Shown here: positions 1 to 5,355 of the stretch, piece after piece
How positions within the stretch are numbered: position 1 is the first letter of the stretch
How the letters are laid out: every line of letters begins with the position of its first letter
Assembly (NCBI GenBank): GCA_021300055.1
Contig: JAJTHU010000086.1
Span: 1 to 5,627, forward strand
Length of the DNA stretch: 5,627 nt
Origin: Nitrosomonadaceae bacterium
GTDB taxonomy: Bacteria > Pseudomonadota > Gammaproteobacteria > Burkholderiales > Usitatibacteraceae
Reading direction: 5' to 3'
Program-made: the position numbers and the translations under genes
Notes under the pieces: generated by a model
Database searches by the model: none
What the model was told of the DNA's origin: nothing
Seen by the model: only the letters and a program-made list of their open reading frames with translations

Positions 1-179
1 CGGTAGGCCTTGATGAACGCCTCCTGAGAGACGTCTTCGATTTCGGACTGGTCACGAATGATGCGCGAGAGCAGGCGCTCGACCTTGCGCTGGTACTTGA
101 TGACCAGCAACTCGAAGGCGCGCTTATCACCCGCTTGGGCGCGCTCAACCAGTTGTTGATCGATCTCGCGGTCGCTCAT
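1..179 (-). CDS. rpoE: RNA polymerase sigma-E factor (ECF family), N-terminal part, cut by window edge
   Basis: This is an alternative sigma factor of the ECF family. It directs core RNA polymerase to envelope-stress promoters and is normally held by a membrane anti-sigma factor (RseA/MucA). Visible are 59 codons plus two bases, starting MSDREIDQQLVERAQAGDKR. It contains the sigma region 2 hallmarks: AFELLVIKYQRKV (about residues 21-33) and EDVSQEAFIKAYR (about 48-60), the latter very close to the E. coli RpoE segment DVVQEAFIKAYR. The remainder, including regions 2.3-2.4 and 4, and any rseA/rseB partners, lie outside the window. The start at 179 is chosen because family members begin here (MSxxxxDQxLVERxQ), and an AAGGA lies 9 nt upstream. 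The frame stays open to another ATG at 332, so a longer form is possible (separate entry). The gene is divergent from nadB, an arrangement also found in gammaproteobacteria. Identity is secure; the exact start is less so. Confidence 0.93.
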   Translation of the reverse strand, partial: MSDREIDQQLVERAQAGDKRAFELLVIKYQRKVERLLSRIIRDQSEIEDVSQEAFIKAY

Positions 180-188
180 GGACGTTTT

Positions 189-193
189 TCCTT
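189..193 (-). promoter_or_regulatory. Ribosome binding site for the canonical rpoE start
   Basis: Minus-strand AAGGA lies 9 nt before ATG-179. It is a usable Shine-Dalgarno and supports the family-typical short start of RpoE. Confidence 0.6.
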
Positions 194-309
194 CGGATGG
201 CTGGCCGACGCGCTGTTCGCGCACCTTGGCTGCCCCCTGCACGGCTCCTGACGTTGGCCTCGAACCGACCGTATCAACGATGCCGGGTACCATCCGAGTA
301 CTGTCAGGT

Positions 310-315
310 ATTATA
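310..315 (-). promoter_or_regulatory. Isolated perfect TATAAT -10 element toward rpoE
   Basis: Minus-strand TATAAT lies at 315-310, within the possible rpoE extension. No -35 close to TTGACA is present 16-18 nt upstream (GGCGTA at 17 nt), and there is no TG extended -10. If used, the transcript would start near 303 and could encode only the short RpoE form. Confidence 0.25.
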
Positions 316-339
316 AACGTCGCATCACTCATTACGCCT

Positions 340-344
340 CTCCT
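340..344 (-). promoter_or_regulatory. Strong Shine-Dalgarno before the upstream in-frame rpoE ATG
   Basis: Minus-strand AGGAG (within TAGGAGAGGCGTAATG) sits 7 nt before ATG-332. Match and spacing are near ideal, which is the main reason to consider that translation starts here. It could also occur by chance in a leader. Confidence 0.5.
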
Positions 345-478
345 AGGCTCATTTTCTGGTGCAAGTTATTGAAATAAAACATTTTTGCACAGAGACCCAA
401 CAGACTTCCCGGTGCATGCGGGCCATCAACCGAGCCTTTTGTCGTCAACACAATCAAGCAAAATCGGCTGTCACGAAT

Positions 479-506
479 GACTGACAAGCCGCCCCTCCAG
501 AAGTTC
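479..506 (-). promoter_or_regulatory. Sigma-E-like promoter, likely rpoE autoregulation
   Basis: On the minus strand GAACTT (506-501) is followed after 16 nt by TCAGTC (484-479). GAACTT is the core of the known sigma-E -35 (GGAACTT), and the spacing and the TC at the -10 (consensus close to TCTGA or TCAAA) also agree. The -10 is imperfect. Predicted transcription begins near 472, leaving a leader of about 140 nt to ATG-332 or about 290 nt to ATG-179. Autoregulation of rpoE from such promoters is established in E. coli; its use here is inference. Confidence 0.4.
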
Positions 507-538
507 ACAATCTGCGCGACTCTAAACAAGATGGCACC

Positions 539-560
539 TTCGACCACGCAGGCGGTCGAA
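539..560. repeat. Inverted repeat immediately upstream of nadB
   Basis: TTCGACC (539-545) and GGTCGAA (554-560) are perfect 7-bp inverted arms around an 8-nt centre (ACGCAGGC), ending 8 nt before the nadB ATG. As DNA it could be an operator. As RNA it would form a hairpin covering the ribosome-landing region, where no separate Shine-Dalgarno is seen. Which of these applies, if either, cannot be told from one sequence. Confidence 0.45.
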
Positions 561-568
561 CCATACCC

Positions 569-2155
569 ATGAATGAAACTCACGTCGACGTACTCATCAT
601 CGGCGCCGGGCTGGCGGGCATGTCGCTCGCCCTTCGCCTAGCCGAGAACAAGCGGGTTGCGCTGCTGACCAAGGGCGAACTCTTGGACGCCGCAAGCGCT
701 TGGGCCCAAGGCGGCATCGCCGCAGTGCTCGATGGCACCGATTCGCACGAAAACCACATCCGCGACACGCACGTTGCGGGCGCCGGCCTGTGCGACGACG
801 CTGCCGTGCGGTTCGTTGTCGAGAACGGTCGCCAATCGGTGGAGTGGTTGATTGAGCAAGGCGTCGCGTTCACCATGGACGAGCAAAACCATGCGGAGCT
901 GCACCTCACCCGCGAGGGCGGGCATTCGCACCGCCGCATCGTGCACGCCGCAGACGCCACTGGCCACGCCGTACAGAAAACCCTGGTGCAGCAACTCAAA
1001 TCGCACCCGAACATCATCGTCATGCCGCACACCATCGCGGTGGACCTCGTCGTTTCGAGGCGCTTGGGTTACGACGAGCCAACGCGCTGCTACGGCGCCT
1101 ATGTGCTTGATAAGTCGACGGGGCGCGTGAATGCCATCAGCGCCGACTTCACCGTGCTCGCCTCTGGCGGCGCCGGTAAGGTTTATGTCTACACCACCAA
1201 CCCCGATGTGGCGACCGGCGATGGTGTGGCAATGGCGTGGCGCGCGGGGTGCCGCGTGGCCAACATGGAATTCATTCAGTTTCACCCGACGTGCTTGTAT
1301 CACCCACAGGCGAAGTCATTCCTCATAAGCGAAGCCGTGCGCGGTGAAGGCGGCAGACTGTTGATTCCGGGCACACAGACGCGGTTTATGGAGTCACACG
1401 ACGAGCGGCTCGAGCTCGCGCCGCGCGACATCGTGGCACGCGCCATCGACTATGAAATGAAAAAGCGCGGCTTGGACTTTGTGCACCTGGACATCTCCCA
1501 TCAAAACCCGGACTTCATCCGCACGCACTTCCCCACCATCTATGAAAAGTGCCTGTCGCTCGGCATCGACATCACTCGCGAGCCGATTCCGGTGGTGCCC
1601 GCTGCACACTACACCTGCGGCGGCGTGGTGACCAATCTCGACGGCTGTACCGACATCGCCAACCTGTACGCCGTGGGCGAAGTCGCGTGCACAGGCTTGC
1701 ATGGCGCCAACCGCTTAGCGTCGAATTCGCTGCTCGAATGCTTGGTGTTTTCGCAAGCGGCCGCGGAAAGCATCGCTCGCCACCCCAAACCCGACCGCCA
1801 CGTCATCCCGGCATGGGATGAAAGCCGCGTGAGCGATGCCGACGAGGAAGTGATCATTTCCCACAACTGGGATGAATTGCGTCGCTTCATGTGGGACTAT
1901 GTCGGCATCGTGCGAACCGATAAGCGTTTAGCACGCGCCATGCATCGCATTGAATTGCTGAAGTCGGAAATTCACGACTACTACGCCAACTTCCGCGTGA
2001 GCAATGATTTGCTTGAGTTACGTAACCTCGTACAAACGGCAGAATTGATCGTGCGCTGCGCACAAGCGCGTAAAGAGAGCCGCGGCCTGCACTACAGCCT
2101 CGACTATCCGCACACGCTCGATACCGCAAGCAGTACTGTCCTCACACACACCTGA
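569..2155 (+). CDS. nadB: L-aspartate oxidase
   Basis: This cytosolic FAD enzyme oxidises L-aspartate to iminoaspartate, which NadA condenses with dihydroxyacetone phosphate to quinolinate, the first steps of de novo NAD synthesis. It has 528 residues (E. coli NadB has 540). The FAD-binding Rossmann motif GAGLAG is at 12-17. AASAWAQGGIAA (41-52) is followed by the family block REGGHSHRRIVHAADATG (115-132). Further conserved blocks are EFIQFHPT (234-241), LAPRDIVARA (283-292, with Arg286 matching E. coli Arg290), PAAHYTCGG (344-352, with His347 matching His351) and GANRLASNSLLECLV (379-393, with Arg382 matching Arg386). The C-terminal helical domain ends with RKESRGLHYSLDYP (501-514). All expected catalytic positions are present. 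The start at 569 puts the FAD strand at the usual distance, although no clear Shine-Dalgarno precedes it. nnr follows after 4 nt, suggesting one transcript. Fumarate reductase flavoproteins are related, but these motifs are NadB-specific. Confidence 0.97.
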   Translation: MNETHVDVLIIGAGLAGMSLALRLAENKRVALLTKGELLDAASAWAQGGIAAVLDGTDSHENHIRDTHVAGAGLCDDAAVRFVVENGRQSVEWLIEQGVAFTMDEQNHAELHLTREGGHSHRRIVHAADATGHAVQKTLVQQLKSHPNIIVMPHTIAVDLVVSRRLGYDEPTRCYGAYVLDKSTGRVNAISADFTVLASGGAGKVYVYTTNPDVATGDGVAMAWRAGCRVANMEFIQFHPTCLYHPQAKSFLISEAVRGEGGRLLIPGTQTRFMESHDERLELAPRDIVARAIDYEMKKRGLDFVHLDISHQNPDFIRTHFPTIYEKCLSLGIDITREPIPVVPAAHYTCGGVVTNLDGCTDIANLYAVGEVACTGLHGANRLASNSLLECLVFSQAAAESIARHPKPDRHVIPAWDESRVSDADEEVIISHNWDELRRFMWDYVGIVRTDKRLARAMHRIELLKSEIHDYYANFRVSNDLLELRNLVQTAELIVRCAQARKESRGLHYSLDYPHTLDTASSTVLTHT

Positions 2156-2159
2156 TTAC

Positions 2160-3710
2160 ATGATTCCTCTGCTGCGTTCATCCGATATCCGCGCTGTTGA
2201 AAGCGCCCACCAAAACGTTGCGCCGAGTGACTCGCTCATGGCGCGCGCGGGGGCTGCCATCGCGACCCACGCCGCAAAATGGTTGCGTAAACACAAGGCG
2301 AAGCATGTCCTCGTGCTTGCCGGCCCTGGCAACAACGGCGGCGACGCTTGGGCGGCCGCGCACGAATTGCTCAGACGCAAATTTGCGGTGCGGGTCTTGT
2401 CACTCGGCGAGCAGCGATTCTCCGATGCGGCCGCCGCGACTGCAGCCGCGGCGTTCGCGGGGAGCGGAAAGTCCAAGGGCGAAGTCATCAAGACCTTCCC
2501 TAAGGACGGTCAAATTGATCTTGTCATCGATGGATTGTTTGGCATCGGCTTGGCGCGCGCCCCTACAGGATTGTTCGCAGATGTGATTGAGGCGACCAAC
2601 GCGGCGCGAGACGAGGGCAATGTGCATGTGCTCGCCATCGATGTGCCGAGTGGCCTTTCAGCCGACACGGGCGTCGCGTTTGCCCCGTGCATAGACGCCG
2701 ACACCACCATCACCATGATTGCGGCCAAGCCCGGGCTCTATACCGGCGATGCGCCCGACCACTGCGGTAACGTGATCGTCGAGACGCTCGGCATTGAGGC
2801 GGCCGACGCGCGCAGTGGCTTGCTATCGCGCGAACAAGTTGCGGCGCTCATCAGCCCGCGCCGCGCCAACTCTCACAAAGGTGACTACGGCAACGTTGGC
2901 ATCATCGGCGGAGCCGAGGGCATGACCGGCGCGGCGGTGCTCGCCGGGCGCGCGGCATTGCACATGGGGCCGGGCAAGGTGTTTCTGGGTTTGTTCGATA
3001 AGGAGCGCCCCGCCTACGATGCATTGCATCCCGAAATCATGATTCGCGATGCGCGCGTGCTCGCTAAGGACCCCGACATTTCGGCGTTTGCGGTTGGCAT
3101 GGGGACCGGCGAAGCCGGGGCTGCGTCGCTGTTGAGCGTATTGCAATCGGGCAAGCCGCTGGTGGTCGATGCCGATGCACTCAACGCCATCGCATCTAAC
3201 CCTAGCATCCGTGCGGCTTTCCAAAGCAAAAAGGCTGAAAGTAGCCGTCCCTTCTTGCCTTTCATGTTCACGCCCCATCCTAGCGAGGCCGCGCGCTTGC
3301 TTGGCGTCACCACGGCAGAAATTCAGACCGACCGCGTAGCCGCTGCGTGCCGCATTGCGGCGAGCTTTAGCGCCGTATGCGTGCTCAAGGGCGCGGGAAC
3401 AGTCATCGCCGACCCAACGGGACGCTACGCCATCAACCCGACCGGCAATCCCGGCATGGCAGCCGGCGGCATGGGCGATGCATTGGCAGGCATGCTCGCG
3501 GCTTTTTTGGCGCAGGGCATGGGCGTTTGGGACGCCGCCTGCCTAGGCGTGTATCTGCATGGTGCAGCCGCCGACGCTGCGTGCCATCATGGCATGGGCC
3601 CACACGGACTAACGGCATCAGAAGTCATCTTTGAGGCGCGCACATTGCTCAACAGTGCGCTTGACGATCCGCATGATGAAGGTGAGGAAAACGGCGAGTC
3701 CGAACATTGA
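2160..3710 (+). CDS. nnr: Bifunctional NAD(P)HX epimerase / ADP-dependent NAD(P)H-hydrate dehydratase
   Basis: This is a nicotinamide-repair enzyme. Its N-terminal half epimerises R- and S-NAD(P)HX, and its C-terminal half dehydrates S-NAD(P)HX to NAD(P)H using ADP. It has 516 residues, the normal size for the fused form. The YjeF-N domain (about 1-220) carries AGPGNNGGDAW (54-64), DGLFGIGL (124-131), AIDVPSGLSADTG (159-171) and AAKPGLYTG (188-196). The ribokinase-like dehydratase domain (about 225-500) carries SHKGDYGNVGIIGG (238-251), VDADALNAIA (336-345), TPHPSEAARLLG (371-382), VLKGAGTVIA (408-417) and NPGMAAGGMGDALAG (430-444), whose Asp440 is the expected catalytic residue. The tail after residue 500 is acidic (DDPHDEGEE) and probably disordered. 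The start at ATG 2160 gives the family N-terminus (MIPLLRSSDIRAVE). It lies 4 nt after the nadB stop without a Shine-Dalgarno of its own, so translation probably depends on nadB. Both active sites look intact. Confidence 0.96.
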   Translation: MIPLLRSSDIRAVESAHQNVAPSDSLMARAGAAIATHAAKWLRKHKAKHVLVLAGPGNNGGDAWAAAHELLRRKFAVRVLSLGEQRFSDAAAATAAAAFAGSGKSKGEVIKTFPKDGQIDLVIDGLFGIGLARAPTGLFADVIEATNAARDEGNVHVLAIDVPSGLSADTGVAFAPCIDADTTITMIAAKPGLYTGDAPDHCGNVIVETLGIEAADARSGLLSREQVAALISPRRANSHKGDYGNVGIIGGAEGMTGAAVLAGRAALHMGPGKVFLGLFDKERPAYDALHPEIMIRDARVLAKDPDISAFAVGMGTGEAGAASLLSVLQSGKPLVVDADALNAIASNPSIRAAFQSKKAESSRPFLPFMFTPHPSEAARLLGVTTAEIQTDRVAAACRIAASFSAVCVLKGAGTVIADPTGRYAINPTGNPGMAAGGMGDALAGMLAAFLAQGMGVWDAACLGVYLHGAAADAACHHGMGPHGLTASEVIFEARTLLNSALDDPHDEGEENGESEH

Positions 3711-3794
3711 CGGCACCGCACCCGCAGGACACAAGCAGCAAAACCACAGAGGCCAACTCAAGTCAGTCAATAAACAGGCCCGCAACAACTAAAC

Positions 3795-3800
3795 GAGGAG
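3795..3800 (+). promoter_or_regulatory. Strong ribosome binding site of the Bug-type binding protein gene
   Basis: GAGGAG lies 7 nt before ATG 3808. The preceding gap after nnr (3711-3794) is rich in A and C, and I see no hairpin-plus-T-run terminator and no convincing promoter in it. The binding protein may therefore be read partly through from nnr or from a weak promoter I cannot identify. Confidence 0.8.
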
Positions 3801-3807
3801 AGATAAC

Positions 3808-4806
3808 ATGAACAATCCGCTATCGCGTTACGCCTTGCCGCAACTGCTCCGCACCCTACTCACGGGCACTATCGCCGCGCTCGGCGTCGCAGCGGCAGTA
3901 CCCGCCGCCGCGCAAGCACCGGCGAACTACCCCGATAAGCCGATCCGCTACATCATTCCGTTTGCACCGGGCGGCGAGTCCGATATTGCGGCACGCTTCC
4001 AAAGCCAAGCGTTCAAGAAAAAGTACGGCCAAGATTTCATCGTTGAGTCCAAGCCCGGCGGCGGCGGTGCCCTCGCTTGGTCGCAAGCCAATGGCTTCCC
4101 CGGCGATGGATACACGTGGATCAGCACCAACCTTCCCCACCTCGTGTTGCAGCCGCTCGAAGGCAACGTGCAGTACAAGACCGACGACATCCACAACGTT
4201 TACTTCTATCACTACACGCCCGACGCCATCGTCGTGCGCAACGAAAGTCCGTTCAAGACCTATCAGGACTTCATCAAGGCTGCCAAGGCTAAGGCTGACG
4301 CCGTCTCCATCGCCGGCTCAGGGCTGAACTCCGCGAATCACGCGGCCAATGCGCGCCTCGAAGGTGCAGCGGGCATCAAGCTGAATTACGTGCCATTCAA
4401 AGGCACTGGCGACCTCGTGGCGTCACTCCTCGGCGGCCACGTAGACGCCGCAATGTCCTACGTCACGCTGGCACTCGCGCAAAAAGGCCGGACGCGCGTC
4501 CTCGCGATTGCCACTGAAAAACGCCACCCGGCTTTCCCGGACACGCCCACCTTCAAAGAACTCGGCATTGAGTGGGTCGATGGTGCGTATCGGGGGGTGG
4601 CCGTGCCAGCCTCAACGCCTGCACCGATCCGTAAACGCATCTCCGACATCTTCGCGGAAATCAACAAAGACCCAGAGTTCCGTCAGCGCATGATCGACGG
4701 CGGCTTTGAAATCATCGACGTGCCCGTCGAGAGGATCCCCGCGTTCATGGCCGACCGCAAGAAGGTCTATACCGAGGTCGCGAAGCAGATGGGGTTGATC
4801 AAGTAG
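3808..4806 (+). CDS. Bug/TctC-type periplasmic solute-binding protein
   Basis: This is an extracytoplasmic binding receptor of the tripartite tricarboxylate transporter (TTT) family, called Bug proteins in Bordetella. Such proteins bind small carboxylates or related solutes in the periplasm. It has 332 residues, typical for the family. The N-terminus is a Sec signal peptide: Arg7 and Arg15, then a hydrophobic stretch at about 17-32, with likely cleavage after AQA at residue 37. The mature protein begins YPDKPIRYIIPFAPGGESDI (41-60), the family signature for the first ligand loop, followed by VESKPGGGGALA (79-90). The second-domain blocks are VPFKGTGDLVASLLGGHVDA (195-214) and RVLAIATEKRHPAFPDTPTF (230-249). 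No TctA or TctB membrane subunit is nearby, which is common because many Bug genes are orphans. The ligand cannot be predicted: the usual loop after GHVDA (often MFDN) reads AMSYVTLALAQ. The gene has a strong ribosome binding site, so it may be well expressed. Its product is not obviously linked to nadB-nnr. Confidence 0.93.
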   Translation: MNNPLSRYALPQLLRTLLTGTIAALGVAAAVPAAAQAPANYPDKPIRYIIPFAPGGESDIAARFQSQAFKKKYGQDFIVESKPGGGGALAWSQANGFPGDGYTWISTNLPHLVLQPLEGNVQYKTDDIHNVYFYHYTPDAIVVRNESPFKTYQDFIKAAKAKADAVSIAGSGLNSANHAANARLEGAAGIKLNYVPFKGTGDLVASLLGGHVDAAMSYVTLALAQKGRTRVLAIATEKRHPAFPDTPTFKELGIEWVDGAYRGVAVPASTPAPIRKRISDIFAEINKDPEFRQRMIDGGFEIIDVPVERIPAFMADRKKVYTEVAKQMGLIK

Positions 4807-4831
4807 TTACTGCTTGTTGGGGCAGGATGCG

Positions 4832-4875
4832 GTGTGGGCAGTTTACGCATTCAGCATCACCCGCCCTGCCCACAC
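4832..4875. repeat. Inverted repeat between convergent genes, possible weak bidirectional terminator
   Basis: GTGTGGGCAG (4832-4841) and CTGCCCACAC (4866-4875) are perfect 10-bp inverted arms around a 24-nt centre. The right arm lies inside the last codons of crcB, and the left arm follows the binding-protein stop by about 25 nt. The stem is GC-rich, but there is no T-run on either strand and the loop is long. It is therefore not a canonical intrinsic terminator, though it could slow readthrough or protect 3' ends. Confidence 0.4.
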
Positions 4876-5241
4876 TCCCACTGCAGTCAACACCAACGAC
4901 ACCGCAAGATGTGACGCGCCCACCGCAAGCGCCCACGCGATATGGCCGCGTGCAACCAGCGCGATCACCTCCGCTGAGTAGGTCGAGAACGTCGTGAGGC
5001 CGCCGAGAAAACCCGTAATGATGAGTAGTCGCCACGCAGGCGAAAGGTCGGGGTGCTTGGCGAAGTAAGCGACGGCGAGTCCCACCAGCAGCCCGCCAAT
5101 GGCGTTGGCAGCGAACGTGCCCCACGGAAAGTGCGTGTGCTTTTCATTGAGCCAAATGGAAAGCCCCCAACGGAGCCACGCCCCGACAGCCGCTCCAATC
5201 CCCACTGCGAAGAACCCCATCCAACCCGCCTGAAACTGCAT
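4843..5241 (-). CDS. crcB: Fluoride channel CrcB/Fluc
   Basis: This small inner-membrane fluoride channel works as a dual-topology dimer and lets toxic fluoride leave the cytoplasm. It has 132 residues, the usual length, with four hydrophobic segments at about 8-28, 42-60, 71-96 and 101-126. Family motifs are GAAVGAWLRWG (16-26), WGTFAANAIGG (40-50, including the pore Asn46) and GFLGGLTTFSTYSAEV (77-92), which carries the Phe/Ser/Thr residues of the fluoride track and the central sodium site. The frame is open further upstream (to 5343), but the start at 5241 is preferred because GGGGAGAGG lies just before it and the longer N-terminus has no family match. A later Met8 is also possible. The gene converges on the binding-protein gene and diverges from ETF-QO. 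I find no fluoride riboswitch in its leader. Confidence 0.94.
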   Translation of the reverse strand: MQFQAGWMGFFAVGIGAAVGAWLRWGLSIWLNEKHTHFPWGTFAANAIGGLLVGLAVAYFAKHPDLSPAWRLLIITGFLGGLTTFSTYSAEVIALVARGHIAWALAVGASHLAVSLVLTAVGVWAGRVMLNA

Positions 5242-5243
5242 CG

Positions 5244-5252
5244 CCTCTCCCC
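5244..5252 (-). promoter_or_regulatory. Ribosome binding site deciding the crcB start
   Basis: Minus-strand GGGGAGAGG ends 2 nt before ATG-5241; its GGAG core (5250-5247) has a 5-nt spacer. It favours the 132-residue product over the longer open frame. Confidence 0.6.
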
Positions 5253-5258
5253 ATGGCG

Positions 5259-5279
5259 CCGGACAATTTGTCCGGACAA
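5259..5279. promoter_or_regulatory. Overlapping palindromes, operator-like, between crcB and ETF-QO
   Basis: CCGGACAATTTGTCCGG (5259-5275) is a perfect inverted repeat with 8-nt arms around one base. Its right half also forms the 12-nt palindrome TTGTCCGGACAA (5268-5279). GGACAA thus occurs three times in alternating orientation within 21 bases. The element ends 3 nt before the proposed -35 of the ETF-QO promoter and lies about 18 nt upstream of the crcB start codon, so a bound regulator could affect both genes. It has the general look of a dimeric repressor or activator site; I cannot assign the regulator. As crcB leader RNA it could also form a hairpin. Confidence 0.55.
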
Positions 5280-5282
5280 CTT

Positions 5283-5312
5283 TTGTTGCGCCGCAAACCT
5301 CACCTCTATAAT
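5283..5312 (+). promoter_or_regulatory. Sigma-70 promoter for ETF-QO
   Basis: A perfect TATAAT at 5307-5312 has TTGTTG at 5283-5288 as the -35 (TTG conserved), with an 18-nt spacer. Transcription would begin near 5319, giving a leader of about 36 nt. The -35 lies in the small dyad CAAC-TTTT-GTTG (5277-5288), which abuts the operator-like palindrome. Confidence 0.6.
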
Positions 5313-5355
5313 AGCGGCCATCTTTGCCAATCCACACGACCACACGAGCACACGC

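Larger units (their letters stand above)
180..332 (-). other. In-frame 51-codon upstream extension of rpoE (possible alternative start)
   Basis: Reading on the minus strand from ATG at 332-330, the frame runs 51 codons without a stop straight into the canonical rpoE ATG at 179. It would add MSDATFIIPDSTRMVPGIVD followed by a Gly/Ser/Thr/Gln-rich stretch ending EGKTS. The first upstream in-frame stop is at 368-366. ATG-332 has an AGGAG 7 nt upstream, a stronger site than that of ATG-179. Against translation: the extension is low-complexity, resembles no sigma domain, and uses codons not typical of the surrounding genes (two consecutive ATA, an AGG, mixed third positions). It may be a real N-terminal tail, an upstream start giving two isoforms, or untranslated leader that is open by chance. 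The longest plus-strand reading over the same bases has no support. Confidence 0.4.
333..568. other. rpoE/nadB divergent intergenic region
   Basis: This is non-coding sequence between two divergent genes. An A+T-rich patch at about 363-388 contrasts with the GC-rich flanks. Toward rpoE there is the sigma-E-like promoter. Toward nadB I see no convincing sigma-70 promoter; the best candidates near 504-532 are only partial matches. Reading frames across it are short, lack family similarity, and are not called as genes. An imperfect dyad, TGTCA-N8-TGACA (469-486), overlaps the predicted sigma-E -10. Confidence 0.6.

Noticed and set aside
178..372. 64-codon plus-strand reading frame antisense to the rpoE leader
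   Set aside because: It has no family resemblance, mixed composition and no good ribosome binding site; it is the complement of the possible rpoE extension.
363..413. TTGAAA (369-374) and TTGCAC (385-390) as possible -35 elements for nadB
   Set aside because: No acceptable -10 hexamer at 16-18 nt downstream of either.
332..583. 83-codon minus-strand reading frame across the rpoE/nadB intergenic region
   Set aside because: It would start inside nadB, has no recognisable domain, and lies in promoter-bearing sequence.
638..1303. Long antisense reading frame (221 codons) inside nadB
   Set aside because: It is a shadow frame expected from GC-rich codon bias; its composition (His/Arg/Ala/Val-rich) matches no protein family.
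2823..3278. 151-codon antisense frame inside nnr
   Set aside because: It is a shadow of a well-supported conserved gene and has no family motif.
3711..3807. Terminator or promoter between nnr and the binding-protein gene
   Set aside because: No stable hairpin with a T-run and no hexamer pair of adequate match; only the ribosome binding site is supportable.
5308..5330. Minus-strand TATTAT with TTGGCA as a crcB promoter
   Set aside because: The spacer is only 11 nt, too short for a sigma-70 promoter; the hexamer is the complement of the ETF-QO -10.
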